Positions 25,624 through 34,692 of a stretch of 64,000 bases of DNA are shown here, piece after piece. The notes beneath the pieces were generated by a model. That model saw only the letters and a program-made list of their open reading frames with translations, made no database searches and was not told where the DNA came from. Every line of letters starts with the position of its first letter. Within the stretch, counting starts at the first letter, position 1. Source of the DNA: AWTP1-13 sp033764875 (lineage in GTDB: Bacteria; Pseudomonadota; Alphaproteobacteria; Rhizobiales; Hyphomicrobiaceae); NCBI GenBank assembly GCA_033764875.1, contig JANRIO010000120.1, forward strand, positions 108,843 to 172,842. The letters run 5' to 3'. The position numbers were made by a program, and so were the translations under genes.

Positions 25624-28175
25624 GGCCTGCCGTCTATCCGCCGAAAGAGCTGCCAAACGTCTCGCCCAGGCCTGCAGGCGAGCTCGAGGCGCTTGAGCGC
25701 ATCTGGCGGGCGCCGCGAGGCATCCACTTCCTCACCGTGGTCAACAACAACTACATCGGCGTGTTCTACATAGCCACCGCGCTGCTGTTCTTCATCCTGG
25801 CCGGCATCCTCGCGATGATCATGCGCACCCAGCTCGCGGTGCCCAACAACAACCTGATCTCGCCCTCGCTCTACAACCAGCTTTTCACCATGCACGGCAC
25901 GATAATGATGTTCCTGTTCGCCGTGCCGGCGGTGGAGGCGGCCTCGGTCTACTTGCTGCCGAACATGCAAGCCGCGCGCGACCTGCCGTTCCCGCGCCTC
26001 TCCGCTTTCGCGTTCTGGGCATATCTGATCGGCGGAACCGTCTTCTTCTGCAGCCTGTTCGTCGGTCTTGCGCCCGACGGTGGGTGGTTCATGTATCCGC
26101 CGCTGACAAGCTTCAAGTTCTCGCCCGCCGACAATGCCGATTTCTGGCTGCTGGGCATCGGCTTCATCGAGATCTCGGCAATCGCCGGCGCCATCGAGAT
26201 CATCGTCGGAGTGCTGCGCACCCGCGCGCCGGGACAGGGTCTCGACAAGCTGCCGGTCTATTCCTGGGCGATGCTCGTGTTCGCGGGCATGATCATCTTC
26301 GCCTTCCCGGCGATCATCATCGCCACCTATCTGCTGGAGCTGGAGCGCGCCTTCCAGTGGCCCTTCTTCATCTCCGAGCAGGGCGGCAATCCGCTGCTCT
26401 GGCAGCATCTGTTCTGGTTCTTCGGCCATCCCGAGGTCTACATCATCTTCCTGCCGGCGGCCGGCATGGTATCGATGATCCTGCCCGCCATGGTGCAGGC
26501 GCCGCTCGTCGGCTACCGCCTCGTCGTGCTGGCGGTTGTCGGCACCGGCTTCCTGTCCTTCGGTCTCTGGGTGCACCACATGTTCGCGACCGGCATCCCG
26601 CGCCTGTCGCTGAGCTTCTTTTCGGCTGCGTCCATGGCCGTTGCCATCCCTTCGGGCATTCAGGTCTTCGCCTGGATCGCGACCATCGCCTCGGGCAAGC
26701 TGCGCTTGCACACGCCGGCTCTGTTCATCCTGGGCTTTCTGTTCATCTTCACCCTCGGTGGCCTGACGGGCGTCATGGTCGCGCTGGTGCCGTTCGACTT
26801 CCAGGTGCACGACACCTACTTCGTCGTCGCCCATTTTCACTACGTGCTGATCGGCGGCATGGTCTTTCCGCTGTTCGCCGCCTTCTACTACTGGATCCCG
26901 ACCGCCTCGAAGCGGCCGCTCTCCGAGCGGCTCGGCAGATGGGTGTTCTGGCTGATGTTCCTGGGCGTCAACGTCACCTTCTTCCCGATGCACATCACCG
27001 GGCTGATGGGCATGCCGCGCCGCGTCTACACCTATCCCGAGTTTCTCAACTGGGGCTCGCTGAACCTGATCTCGACCGTCGGCGCCTACATGGTAGCGGC
27101 AGGCGTTCTGATCTTCCTCATCGACCTCGTCCGCAACTTCCGCTTCACCTCGACCGACGATGCCGGCAACGTCTGGAACAGTGGCACGCTGGAGTGGCTG
27201 CCGGCCGGCACCTACCAGACCCGCTCGATGCCCTACGTCACGAGCCGCGAGCCGCTGTGGGACCAGAAGGGTCTTGCCGAGGATGTGGAGGCCGGCCGCT
27301 GGTATCTGCCCGGAGCGCAGACCGGCGGCCGCGAGGCCTTGGTCACGAGCCCCATTGAGGCCAGGCCGCAATACATTCTGCAGATCCCGGGCCCCGGCTG
27401 GCCGCACGTGCTGGGGGCCGTATTCACCGCCGCCTTCTTTCTTCTGCTGACGGTGAAGCTGGTGATTCCCGCCCTTGTCTGCGGCGTGCTTGCCGTGGTC
27501 TTCGTGCTGCTGTGGATGTGGGACACCGATCCGGAGCCCAAGCCCGATGTGGAGATCGGCGGCGGCCTGACGCTGCCGACCTACATGTCCGGTCCGTCCT
27601 CGCACAGCTGGTGGGCCATGGTGGTGCTCATGCTGGTCGCCGGGACAAGCTTTGCCTGCCTCGTCTTCTCCTATCTGTTCCTCTGGACCACCCGCCCCGA
27701 GCAGTTCCCGCCGCCCGGCATCACCGTTCCGGAGCTGGGCTGGCCCGCAATCTGCGCGCTGATGTACGTGGCGAGCGCCGGGCTTGTGGTCATCGCCGGT
27801 CGCCAGTTGCGGACGGTGCCCAGATCCGGCGTAGGCTCTTGGCGCCTGCAACTGCTGCTCCTGAGCGGAGCGCCTTTGCTGGTCTGCGCGGGGCTCGTCG
27901 ATCTCTACAGCCAATGGGGCGCCGGGCTGCGCCCTGCCGCAAGCAGCTACGGTGCGACGGTCTACGCCGTGATGGCGTTCCAGATCTTCTTCATCGCCAC
28001 CGTCACGATCATGGCGCTCTTCACCCTGGCCAAGTCCCTGGTCGGTCGCATCAACGGCATTCGCCGCGCAACCTTTGATAACACCATGCTCTTCTGGCTC
28101 TACACCGCCGGCCAGGGCATCGTCGGGCTGGCGCTCACCCACCTGTTCCCGCGCCTGATCGGAGCCGGTCCATGA
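25620..28175 (+). CDS. Fused cytochrome c oxidase subunits I and III
   Basis: 851 aa from a GTG overlapping the subunit II stop (GTGA). Residues about 1-560 are subunit I: a heme a ligand in TMHGTIMMF, the CuB ligand and cross-linked Tyr in GHPEVYI, the His pair in WVHHMF, and the heme a3/heme a histidines in HDTYFVVAHFHYV. The remainder, after a linker around residues 560-640, is subunit III with WWAMVVLMLVAGTSFACLVFSYLFLWT and further helices. Subunit I/III fusions occur in caa3-type oxidases. The enzyme reduces oxygen to water and pumps protons. All redox ligands are present, so it should be active. Confidence 0.95.
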   Translation: MRPAVYPPKELPNVSPRPAGELEALERIWRAPRGIHFLTVVNNNYIGVFYIATALLFFILAGILAMIMRTQLAVPNNNLISPSLYNQLFTMHGTIMMFLFAVPAVEAASVYLLPNMQAARDLPFPRLSAFAFWAYLIGGTVFFCSLFVGLAPDGGWFMYPPLTSFKFSPADNADFWLLGIGFIEISAIAGAIEIIVGVLRTRAPGQGLDKLPVYSWAMLVFAGMIIFAFPAIIIATYLLELERAFQWPFFISEQGGNPLLWQHLFWFFGHPEVYIIFLPAAGMVSMILPAMVQAPLVGYRLVVLAVVGTGFLSFGLWVHHMFATGIPRLSLSFFSAASMAVAIPSGIQVFAWIATIASGKLRLHTPALFILGFLFIFTLGGLTGVMVALVPFDFQVHDTYFVVAHFHYVLIGGMVFPLFAAFYYWIPTASKRPLSERLGRWVFWLMFLGVNVTFFPMHITGLMGMPRRVYTYPEFLNWGSLNLISTVGAYMVAAGVLIFLIDLVRNFRFTSTDDAGNVWNSGTLEWLPAGTYQTRSMPYVTSREPLWDQKGLAEDVEAGRWYLPGAQTGGREALVTSPIEARPQYILQIPGPGWPHVLGAVFTAAFFLLLTVKLVIPALVCGVLAVVFVLLWMWDTDPEPKPDVEIGGGLTLPTYMSGPSSHSWWAMVVLMLVAGTSFACLVFSYLFLWTTRPEQFPPPGITVPELGWPAICALMYVASAGLVVIAGRQLRTVPRSGVGSWRLQLLLLSGAPLLVCAGLVDLYSQWGAGLRPAASSYGATVYAVMAFQIFFIATVTIMALFTLAKSLVGRINGIRRATFDNTMLFWLYTAGQGIVGLALTHLFPRLIGAGP

Positions 28176-28552
28176 CGTCCAAGCCGTGCGAGCAGCGCTT
28201 CGTTCCCGCATTTGCCCTGCTGCTGAGCGGCTTCATCGCCTGGGCGGTGCACTTCGGTCTGATCTACGGCTACACCGGCCTGCTCTGCGGTCGCCCGGAC
28301 TGGGCGCGGATGAGCGTAGGCGGCATCGGAATCGTCCCGCTCGGCATCGCGGTCATGACCGTGCTTCCCCTTGCCGCGCTGGCCGCCGTGCTGGCGCGGA
28401 ACGGCCTGCTTCGCGCCGGAGCCAACGACGGTGAGGCGCTGTTCGAGGCCCCGTTCTACCGCGATGTGACACTGGGTGCTGCCGCCATCGGCCTGGTCGC
28501 CATCGTCTGGCAAGGGGTTCTGTCCATATGGCTCGTACCCTCATGCTGGTGA
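28172..28552 (+). CDS. Small membrane protein of the oxidase operon
   Basis: 126 aa; its ATG overlaps the stop of the fused oxidase gene (ATGA). Three membrane helices are predicted (about 11-30, 45-75, 100-120). The early FIAWAVHFGLIYGYTGLLCG segment resembles small accessory proteins that close many caa3-type oxidase operons. I know no activity for it; a role in assembly or as a subunit IV-like stabiliser fits its position. Confidence 0.75.
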   Translation: MTSKPCEQRFVPAFALLLSGFIAWAVHFGLIYGYTGLLCGRPDWARMSVGGIGIVPLGIAVMTVLPLAALAAVLARNGLLRAGANDGEALFEAPFYRDVTLGAAAIGLVAIVWQGVLSIWLVPSCW

Positions 28553-28556
28553 CCTC

Positions 28557-29879
28557 ATGATTGCCCGGCTGCAGAACTTGTGGAAGACGCTGCGAACCAG
28601 CCTCTGGTTCTTTCCCGGCGCCATCGCGCTCGTGGGCGCGCTACTCGCCTGGTTCGCGCTCAGCGTCCACATCTACGTCGGCCAGGATGTCTGGTGGCTG
28701 TACGGCGGGGACCGCGAAGAAGCCTCGAGCCTGCTCTCCAGCTTCCTCAACTCGCTGATCACCGTCTCCGCGCTGGCGATCTCCATCACCATGGTGGTGC
28801 TTACGCTCTCCGCTCAGCAGCTCGGGCCGCGCCTTATCGGCACCGTCGTTGCCAGCTGGCAGACGCAGATGTCGCTCGGCACCTTCGTGGCCGCGATCCT
28901 CTATCTGGTCCTGGTGTTGCGCTCCTTGCCATCGGCCAACGGCGATGCGCGTGTCCCCGATCTCGCCGTGACCATTGGCACGGGCTTTGTCATCCTGTGC
29001 ACCTTCGCGCTTCTGTTCTTCACGCACTTCCTGTCCCGCGCGATCGTCGCCGACACGATCATCGAGCGCGTCGGCAGCGAATTGGACGAGGCGGCGGACC
29101 GGCTCCTGCCCGATGCCCGGGAGGAAGACATGCCTGCCGAGCTGATCGAGCGCACCGCGACCGGAGGCGGGGAGAAGTTCAGCCTGCAGCGGGGCGGCTA
29201 TGTGCAGTCCGTGGATTACGAGGCCATTGCCGAAGCGGCTGAGGAGCAGGATGCAGTTCTGCGCCTGCATTTTCGTCCCGGCTCGTTCCTGATCCGCGGC
29301 GGCGAGCACGTCACCATTCTGAAGGGAGCGCAAAGTGAAGCGCTGACGGTCGCGCTCGCGCAGGCTGTGTCGATCGGCAGCCAGCGCACCACGCCGCAGG
29401 ACCTCGAGTACGCCATCCGCCAGCTGGTGGAGGTGGCGATGCGCGGCATGTACGTGTGGGATGTCTATACCTGCACGGCGGTGCTCGACCGGCTGGCGCT
29501 GTCTCTGGCCAGGATCATGCAGCGGGGCCCGCAACAGCGCGTCTGGTGCGGCAGCGACCGCCGCGCGCGTCTTCTGGCCGAGAGCGTCTCCTTCGAGAGC
29601 TTGGCGAGCGAGGCGTTCAATCAGATCCGGCAGGGTGGCGAGAGGTTCCCGGCGGTGCTCATCCAGTGCGCCTGGGTTCTCGAGCAGCTGTTCCTGCAGT
29701 CATGCACGGCCGCGCAGCGCCGGATCCTGGCGGAGCACGCGCGGATGGTCGTCGCGGCCGGACGGCGCACCATCCGCGAGCCCGCCGACCTGTCGGCGCT
29801 CGAGCGCCGCGTGCCCAAGGCGCTGGCCTATGCGCTCAAGAGACAGGCCTCGGGGCGTGATCAGCCGCTGAGCGAGTAG
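28557..29879 (+). CDS. DUF2254 membrane protein
   Basis: 440 aa, starting four bases after the preceding stop, so it belongs to the same transcript. Four membrane helices lie in the first third (around 15-40, 60-85, 105-125, 135-160), followed by a soluble domain of about 270 residues. The pattern LNSLITVSALAISITMVVLTLSAQQLGPR is characteristic of DUF2254, a predicted membrane family of unknown function. Why it follows an oxidase operon is not clear. Its last 19 bases overlap the convergent antiporter gene. Confidence 0.85.
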   Translation: MIARLQNLWKTLRTSLWFFPGAIALVGALLAWFALSVHIYVGQDVWWLYGGDREEASSLLSSFLNSLITVSALAISITMVVLTLSAQQLGPRLIGTVVASWQTQMSLGTFVAAILYLVLVLRSLPSANGDARVPDLAVTIGTGFVILCTFALLFFTHFLSRAIVADTIIERVGSELDEAADRLLPDAREEDMPAELIERTATGGGEKFSLQRGGYVQSVDYEAIAEAAEEQDAVLRLHFRPGSFLIRGGEHVTILKGAQSEALTVALAQAVSIGSQRTTPQDLEYAIRQLVEVAMRGMYVWDVYTCTAVLDRLALSLARIMQRGPQQRVWCGSDRRARLLAESVSFESLASEAFNQIRQGGERFPAVLIQCAWVLEQLFLQSCTAAQRRILAEHARMVVAAGRRTIREPADLSALERRVPKALAYALKRQASGRDQPLSE

Positions 29880-30913
29880 AGGATCCCGAGTCCGATCGCA
29901 TAGATCACGATCGCCGCGAGGGAGTCGTAGCCCATGCGCAGGATGGTGCGGTCTCTCCGCTCCAGGAGGCCGACGAGGTAGACGGCGGTCAGAAGGATGC
30001 CGAGCAGCGCGGCCACGGTCTCGAAAGGTCCGGCCTCCTTGAGAATGGCGCCCTTGCGATAGATGATGTCGGCGATGGGGATAAGGGCGATATCGAACAT
30101 GTTCGTGCCGAAGATGTCTCCGATCGCCAGCTCGTAGTTCTTCTGGCGCATGGCGCCCACCACGGAGCTGACTTCCGGCAGCGATGTGCTGATGCCCACC
30201 AGCACGAAGCCGATCATGCCGCTGTCGAGCCCCGTCTGCTTGGAGATGACATCGCCGCCTCTGGACAGGACGAAGCCGGCGACCAGCAGCACGCCGGAGG
30301 CGATCAACGCCTTGGCAACGGTGCGGGAGAGGCCTGCGTCTTTGGTCTCGGCCTCCGGGGACGCGTGGCCGCCCTGCTGTTGACTGCTGTTCGACTGCCT
30401 GCCCGTCGCCTGCCAGGGCGCGCGCTCGGCATAGCCGGCCGACAGCAGGACCGAGAGCAGGAAGACGGGCAGCACCGCCAGCGCGCATAGCCCCGTGCCG
30501 AGCACGGCGAACTCGCCTGCGGCGATCCCGATCAGCGCGATCGTCATCAGCAGGATGTCGAAGGTCCCCTGCAGGAGCGTGGCCGGCGCGGCCACGACCG
30601 AGGTCAGGGCATCGCGGCCGAGCACGGCGTCGGCGAGCGCAAGCAGCAGCACCTGCATCGCCACGCTGCCGAGGATGCTGTTCACCGCGAGCCCGGCATC
30701 GCCATAGAAGGCGGACGTGGAGACGGTGGCTAACTCGGGCAGTGACGTCGCCCCGCCGAGCAGCAGCATGCCGGCAAAGGCCTGGCCCATGCCGGTCCTG
30801 GCGCCGATGACAGCCGCATACTCGCTCATCCGCGTGCCGGCAATCCACACGGCGCCGCCGCTGACGGCAAAGACGATGAGGTTGGCCCAGATCGGCCAGG
30901 AGGTCATGTCCAT
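29861..30913 (-). CDS. Na+/Ca2+ antiporter of the CaCA family
   Basis: 350 aa from the ATG at 30913 (an ATG two codons on is equally possible); the open frame further upstream is not hydrophobic. Two inverted halves each carry the alpha-repeat ion-binding motif: LLLGGATSLPELATVS in the first and VLVGISTSLPEVSSVV in the second, with acidic residues for cation binding. About ten membrane helices are predicted, with a central hydrophilic loop (about 170-205). It should exchange cations such as Ca2+ for Na+ or H+ across the inner membrane. Confidence 0.9.
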   Translation of the reverse strand: MDMTSWPIWANLIVFAVSGGAVWIAGTRMSEYAAVIGARTGMGQAFAGMLLLGGATSLPELATVSTSAFYGDAGLAVNSILGSVAMQVLLLALADAVLGRDALTSVVAAPATLLQGTFDILLMTIALIGIAAGEFAVLGTGLCALAVLPVFLLSVLLSAGYAERAPWQATGRQSNSSQQQGGHASPEAETKDAGLSRTVAKALIASGVLLVAGFVLSRGGDVISKQTGLDSGMIGFVLVGISTSLPEVSSVVGAMRQKNYELAIGDIFGTNMFDIALIPIADIIYRKGAILKEAGPFETVAALLGILLTAVYLVGLLERRDRTILRMGYDSLAAIVIYAIGLGILYSLSG

Positions 30914-30942
30914 GGGGATGCGGCTTCCTGACCGTCCCCCCG

Positions 30943-32709
30943 CTACCGGACCAGCGGTCCGGGCGCTTTCAGATACTGGTTCTTGATGGCCTCGGCGCTC
31001 CAATAGGTCAGCGCGCCGACCGTATCGGTGGGATTGTAGCCCGGATTCTGTGGGAAAGCGCAGGCTCCCATCACGAACACGTTCGGCACGTCCCAGCTTT
31101 GCAGATAGCGGTTCACGGCGCTGGTTCTCGGATCGGCTCCCATGATCGCGCCGCCGGTATTGTGCGTGGTCTGGTAGGGCACGACCGAGTAGGGGCGCTT
31201 GGCGCTCGAGGGCACCACCGTCTGCCCGCCCATCAGCCGCGCGATCTCGCTCGCCCGGTCGGTCAGGTAGGCCGACATGCGCACATCGTTCTCCGGAAAA
31301 TCGAAGGTCATGCGCAGCAACGGCACGCCGAACGCGTCACGGTAGGTGGTATCGAGGCTCAGATAGTTGCCGCGGGTGGCCATCGAGGCGCCATGGCAAC
31401 CGACCGAGCAGGTGTGATTGTAGTGTCGGGCGACGGCGCTCTTCCATTGCGCCCCCCAGCGTGGCGTTCCAGGTGGCACGGGATGGAACTCGATGGGCCG
31501 CGCCCCGGTGGTGTAGACCCCCATGTACCCGCCGCCGATGAAGCCGAGCCCGGAGTGATCGAAATTGTCGCCGTTGAAGTCGTCGATCACCGTCCCCAGC
31601 GCGCCGGCGCCCATGAACTGGTTGAGCCGCCGATCGCTGCCGTAGAATACCGTCGCGCTGCTCATGGTCTGGTAGGTGTAGTTGCGGCCGACGGTGCCGT
31701 CCCCCGTTGCCGGATCGTAGGGCTGGCCGATGCCGGAGACGAGCATGTGCCGAACATTGTTGATGCCGAAGCTGCACAGGATCACCATCTCCGCCGGCTG
31801 CTCCACCTCGCGGCCCGACGCGTCGATATAGATCACCCCTGTCGCCCGGGTGCGCTGCGCATCGAGGAGCACGCGCGTGACGTGCGCCCGCGTGCGCAGC
31901 TCCACGTTCGGCATCGCCAGCGCCTTGGGCAGGATGCAGACCTGCGGCGAGGATTTGGCGAAGTGCTCGCAGCCGAACCGCTCGCAATAGCCGCAGACGT
32001 TGCAGGGCTGAAGCGCCAGCCCTTCCGGGTTGGTGTAGGCTCGCGTCATGTTCGCCGAGGGCACCTGGAACGGCGTGTAGCCGAGCGCGAGAGCCGCATT
32101 GGCGAAAAGCGCACCTGCATAGGCCGGCTCGGTAGGCGGGTTTGGATAGTCGCGGGCGCGCGGGCCCTCGTAGGGGTTGCCGCCGGGCTGGATGGCGCCC
32201 CTCAGGTTGCCGGCCTTGCCGCCGATGCCGCAAAGATACTCGTAGCGGTCGTAGTGTGGCTCCAGCTCGTCGTAGCTGACGGGCCAGTCCTGCACCGCCA
32301 GCTCGGCGCCCATGATGTCCTTGCCGTAGCGCTCGATGTTGTGGCTGCGCGCGCGAAAGTCGCTCGGCAGAAACCGCCAGGTCTGGCCGTTCCAGTGGAC
32401 CCCCGCCCCGCCGAGATCGGTGCCGGGCAGGAACGAGCCGAGCTTGCGGATGGGCAGCGCCTCCTGGCCGGCGCCGTTGCGGAAGGTGTAGGTCTCGCGC
32501 GAGACCTCCTGCATCATGCCGTGGCGCACCGCATAGCGCAGCTCGTCGTGCATGGACGGCGACTGCCAGTCGGGCACGGTGTCCTGGCTCACGCCGCGCT
32601 CCAGGCCGACGATCCGAAGCCCGGCTTCGCCGAGCTCCTTGGCCAGGATCGCGCCCGTCCAGCCCATTCCGACAAGCACGACGTCCACGGGTTTCATGCG
32701 CCAGGCCAT
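30943..32709 (-). CDS. GMC-family flavoprotein dehydrogenase (gluconate 2-dehydrogenase type)
   Basis: 588 aa from the ATG at 32709 with GGGAGGTGAG upstream. FAD-binding motif: VVLVGMGWTGAILAKELG. The C-terminal FAD/substrate part has HNTGGAIMG and NPGYNPTDTVGALTYWSAEA, as in membrane-associated gluconate 2-dehydrogenase and related sugar or alcohol dehydrogenase large subunits. A Cys-rich patch (PCNVCGYCERFGCEHFAKSS) is present and may bind an iron-sulfur cluster, as described for some three-subunit FAD dehydrogenases. A Tat-signalled small subunit is encoded seven bases upstream and a diheme cytochrome further up, so this is a complete periplasm-facing dehydrogenase. The sugar acid, sugar or alcohol oxidised is not known. 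Confidence 0.9.
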   Translation of the reverse strand: MAWRMKPVDVVLVGMGWTGAILAKELGEAGLRIVGLERGVSQDTVPDWQSPSMHDELRYAVRHGMMQEVSRETYTFRNGAGQEALPIRKLGSFLPGTDLGGAGVHWNGQTWRFLPSDFRARSHNIERYGKDIMGAELAVQDWPVSYDELEPHYDRYEYLCGIGGKAGNLRGAIQPGGNPYEGPRARDYPNPPTEPAYAGALFANAALALGYTPFQVPSANMTRAYTNPEGLALQPCNVCGYCERFGCEHFAKSSPQVCILPKALAMPNVELRTRAHVTRVLLDAQRTRATGVIYIDASGREVEQPAEMVILCSFGINNVRHMLVSGIGQPYDPATGDGTVGRNYTYQTMSSATVFYGSDRRLNQFMGAGALGTVIDDFNGDNFDHSGLGFIGGGYMGVYTTGARPIEFHPVPPGTPRWGAQWKSAVARHYNHTCSVGCHGASMATRGNYLSLDTTYRDAFGVPLLRMTFDFPENDVRMSAYLTDRASEIARLMGGQTVVPSSAKRPYSVVPYQTTHNTGGAIMGADPRTSAVNRYLQSWDVPNVFVMGACAFPQNPGYNPTDTVGALTYWSAEAIKNQYLKAPGPLVR

Positions 32710-32716
32710 GGTTGCC

Positions 32717-33445
32717 TCACCTCCCAATGGTGTGGACGACGGGGTGTGCACCGGTGTGCTCGTCCATGCCGAGCGGCTCGCGATCGAACGTCATGCCGTG
32801 ATGGGTGTACAGCTGCAGGAAAGCCGCGTACGCGCCGGGGAAGCCGACCATGCGCCAGCCCGCCTTGTCGCGGTTGCCACCGTAGGCGGGATCGGCAAAA
32901 AAGCCCTCGACCGTGTTGGCCAGAAGCGTCTCGAAGAAGATCGCGGAGGAGAACCCGCCCAGGTCCAGGTCGCCGGCTTCCAGGCGCCTGAGAAAGGCAT
33001 CCTGCTCATCGCCGGAGCGCTGGTGGAAGGTTTTGCCCTCGTTGCTGCTCTGGCCGATCCGCTCGAGCGAGGTGCGGTACAGCTCCGCAGGGCTGAGTCG
33101 CAGTTGATAGCCCTGCTCGGTGGTCCCCTGCTTCCATGGGCCGGCGAGATAGAGCGTTTCGCCGCGTCCGTAAGGCCCCGCGAGCTGGCGGTCGATAAAG
33201 ACGGGGACGCCCGCCGCGAGCGCGCCCGGCCATTGCGGATCGGCGGGGATCAGCCGCTCCACCGCCGCCTCGACGAATGCGGCCTCGACGGCGTTGAAGA
33301 AGCGGTAGTTGGGATTGGTGTTCTGCCTCGTATGCAGTCCGGGCGGCGCGTGGTCTGCCGCGTGCTGCGCGGCGGCGGGCACGGTCGAGGCTGCGCCGAC
33401 CACCCCGGCGCCTTTCAGGAGCGTGCGTCGAGAGAGGTCGGTCAT
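32717..33445 (-). CDS. Gluconate 2-dehydrogenase subunit 3-like protein (Tat-exported)
   Basis: 242 aa. The N-terminus MTDLSRRTLLKGAGVVGAAS is a twin-arginine signal. The body, from NAVEAAFVEAAVERLIPADP through FIDRQLAGPYGRG to FFADPAYGGNRDKAGWRMVGFPG, matches gluconate_2-dh3 proteins. These bind the GMC catalytic subunit and carry it folded through the Tat system. It lies three bases after a small secreted-protein gene and seven before the catalytic subunit. Confidence 0.92.
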   Translation of the reverse strand: MTDLSRRTLLKGAGVVGAASTVPAAAQHAADHAPPGLHTRQNTNPNYRFFNAVEAAFVEAAVERLIPADPQWPGALAAGVPVFIDRQLAGPYGRGETLYLAGPWKQGTTEQGYQLRLSPAELYRTSLERIGQSSNEGKTFHQRSGDEQDAFLRRLEAGDLDLGGFSSAIFFETLLANTVEGFFADPAYGGNRDKAGWRMVGFPGAYAAFLQLYTHHGMTFDREPLGMDEHTGAHPVVHTIGR

Positions 33446-33447
33446 CT

Positions 33448-33831
33448 TCAGCGTCCCGTGCTGGCGTTGGTGACTGCCGGTGCCGCGCAGCGCCGCCGGG
33501 CGGCGGCGTCCGAGATGACATCGCAGCGCTTCGCCGCGGGCGCCACGATCGGCAGCTTGCCCGGCAGGCCGAGCGGCCCCTCGGACTGCGGCGGATAGGG
33601 CATGTGCGTCGCGATCGGCGCGAGTGTCGCCCCGGGCTGCCCCGGCACGCCGCTCGCCCCCGTGGTGACGTTGGACGTGCTGCCGGCGCCGATGGTCACC
33701 CCGCCTTTCTGCTCTTGCGGCTGGCTGGCGGGCGTCTGGCTGTCGTTGCCCTGCGCCATGGCCCCGCACGCAAGCATGGCAAGGCACAGCAAGGCGCCGG
33801 CCGCAGGCGGGAGACAAGCCGTGCTTCTCAT
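33448..33831 (-). CDS. Small exported protein in the GMC dehydrogenase operon
   Basis: 127 aa. Its ATG overlaps the cytochrome c4 stop (ATGA) and its stop is three bases before the subunit 3 start, so it is embedded in the operon. A signal peptide or lipoprotein signal (GALLCLAMLACGAMAQ) precedes a low-complexity Gln/Gly/Thr/Pro region and a short C-terminal part with two cysteines (KRCDVISDAAARRRCAAP). No family recognised. The KRCD...RRRC spacing is a hint of a disulfide. Confidence 0.78.
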   Translation of the reverse strand: MRSTACLPPAAGALLCLAMLACGAMAQGNDSQTPASQPQEQKGGVTIGAGSTSNVTTGASGVPGQPGATLAPIATHMPYPPQSEGPLGLPGKLPIVAPAAKRCDVISDAAARRRCAAPAVTNASTGR

Positions 33832-34520
33832 GGCGACAGCTCCGCAAGGTAGGTCGCGACAGCCTTGATGTCCTCGGGGCTCATGCGCTCGGCGACGGAT
33901 TTCATCATGCCGTGGGGGTCGTTGTTGCGCGTGCCGTTCCGCCAGGCCTCGAGCTGCGCCGTCACGTAGTTGGAAGGCTGGCCGGCCAGCGCCGGATAGG
34001 GCGCAAGCCCCTTGCCGGACGGGCCATGGCAGTTTCGGCACGCTTGGACGCCGCGGCTGCGCGCGCCTTCGGCGTAGAGCACAGCACCGCGCTGGTTGAG
34101 GCGCGGCTCGGCGGCGTCGAGCGGCGGGGGCGCGGCATCGTCCAGCCGGGCGTAGTAGCGCGCGACGGCAATCCGATCCTCCTGCGACAAGCTCCGCGCG
34201 ATGGGCCGCATGATGGGGCTCTCGCGCCCGCCCCCGGCATAGTCGTCAAGCTGCTTTGCCAGATACGCGGCATTCAGCCCGGCAAGCCGCGGCATGGCGC
34301 TCGCGCGGTCGCCGCCGCCTTTCGCCCCATGACAGGTGAAGCAGGCCTGCGCCACGCCGCCGGACCCGGCGCCCGTGGCGATCTGGGCGCCGCGATCTGG
34401 ACCCTGCGCCGCGGCAAGGCTCGCTGCGAGGCTGACGGCGCCCGCGATCGCACCGCCGCAGCAAAGGCCTCGGACAAGGGCGCAAGAGAACGCTCGCCCT
34501 TGGCGCGCCGTGCGGGTCAC
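33828..34520 (-). CDS. Diheme cytochrome c4-type protein (GMC dehydrogenase electron acceptor)
   Basis: 230 aa from the GTG at 34520, with GAGGAGGG about eight bases upstream. Signal peptide LVRGLCCGGAIAGAVSLAASLAAAQ. Two heme sites, CFTCH and CRNCH, in similar halves with axial-Met-type segments (IMRPIARSL and GMMKSVAERM). It is the first gene of the dehydrogenase operon and should take electrons from the flavoprotein. It has the same length as the cytochrome c4 that opens the oxidase operon 10 kb away, so the two may be paralogues linking dehydrogenase and oxidase. Confidence 0.88.
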   Translation of the reverse strand: MTRTARQGRAFSCALVRGLCCGGAIAGAVSLAASLAAAQGPDRGAQIATGAGSGGVAQACFTCHGAKGGGDRASAMPRLAGLNAAYLAKQLDDYAGGGRESPIMRPIARSLSQEDRIAVARYYARLDDAAPPPLDAAEPRLNQRGAVLYAEGARSRGVQACRNCHGPSGKGLAPYPALAGQPSNYVTAQLEAWRNGTRNNDPHGMMKSVAERMSPEDIKAVATYLAELSP

Positions 34521-34692
34521 CCCGTGCCCTCCTCGTGGCGCAATTGCGGACGCGTGAGCCGCACCAGCGCGCCGAGGCGCTGCACGGCATCGTGTCCGCG
34601 GGCGGGGGCGGCGGGGGCGAACACTGGCGGCGGCACCGCCGGCCCGTGCGGTCTGCTTTGCGTATCGCCGCGCTCGCCTGATATGCGACGTC

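Noticed and set aside
25602..28211. 869-residue open frame on the minus strand
   Set aside because: It lies exactly opposite the fused oxidase gene, its translation is rich in Arg, Glu, Asp and His without family features, and such antisense frames arise from GC-rich codon use.
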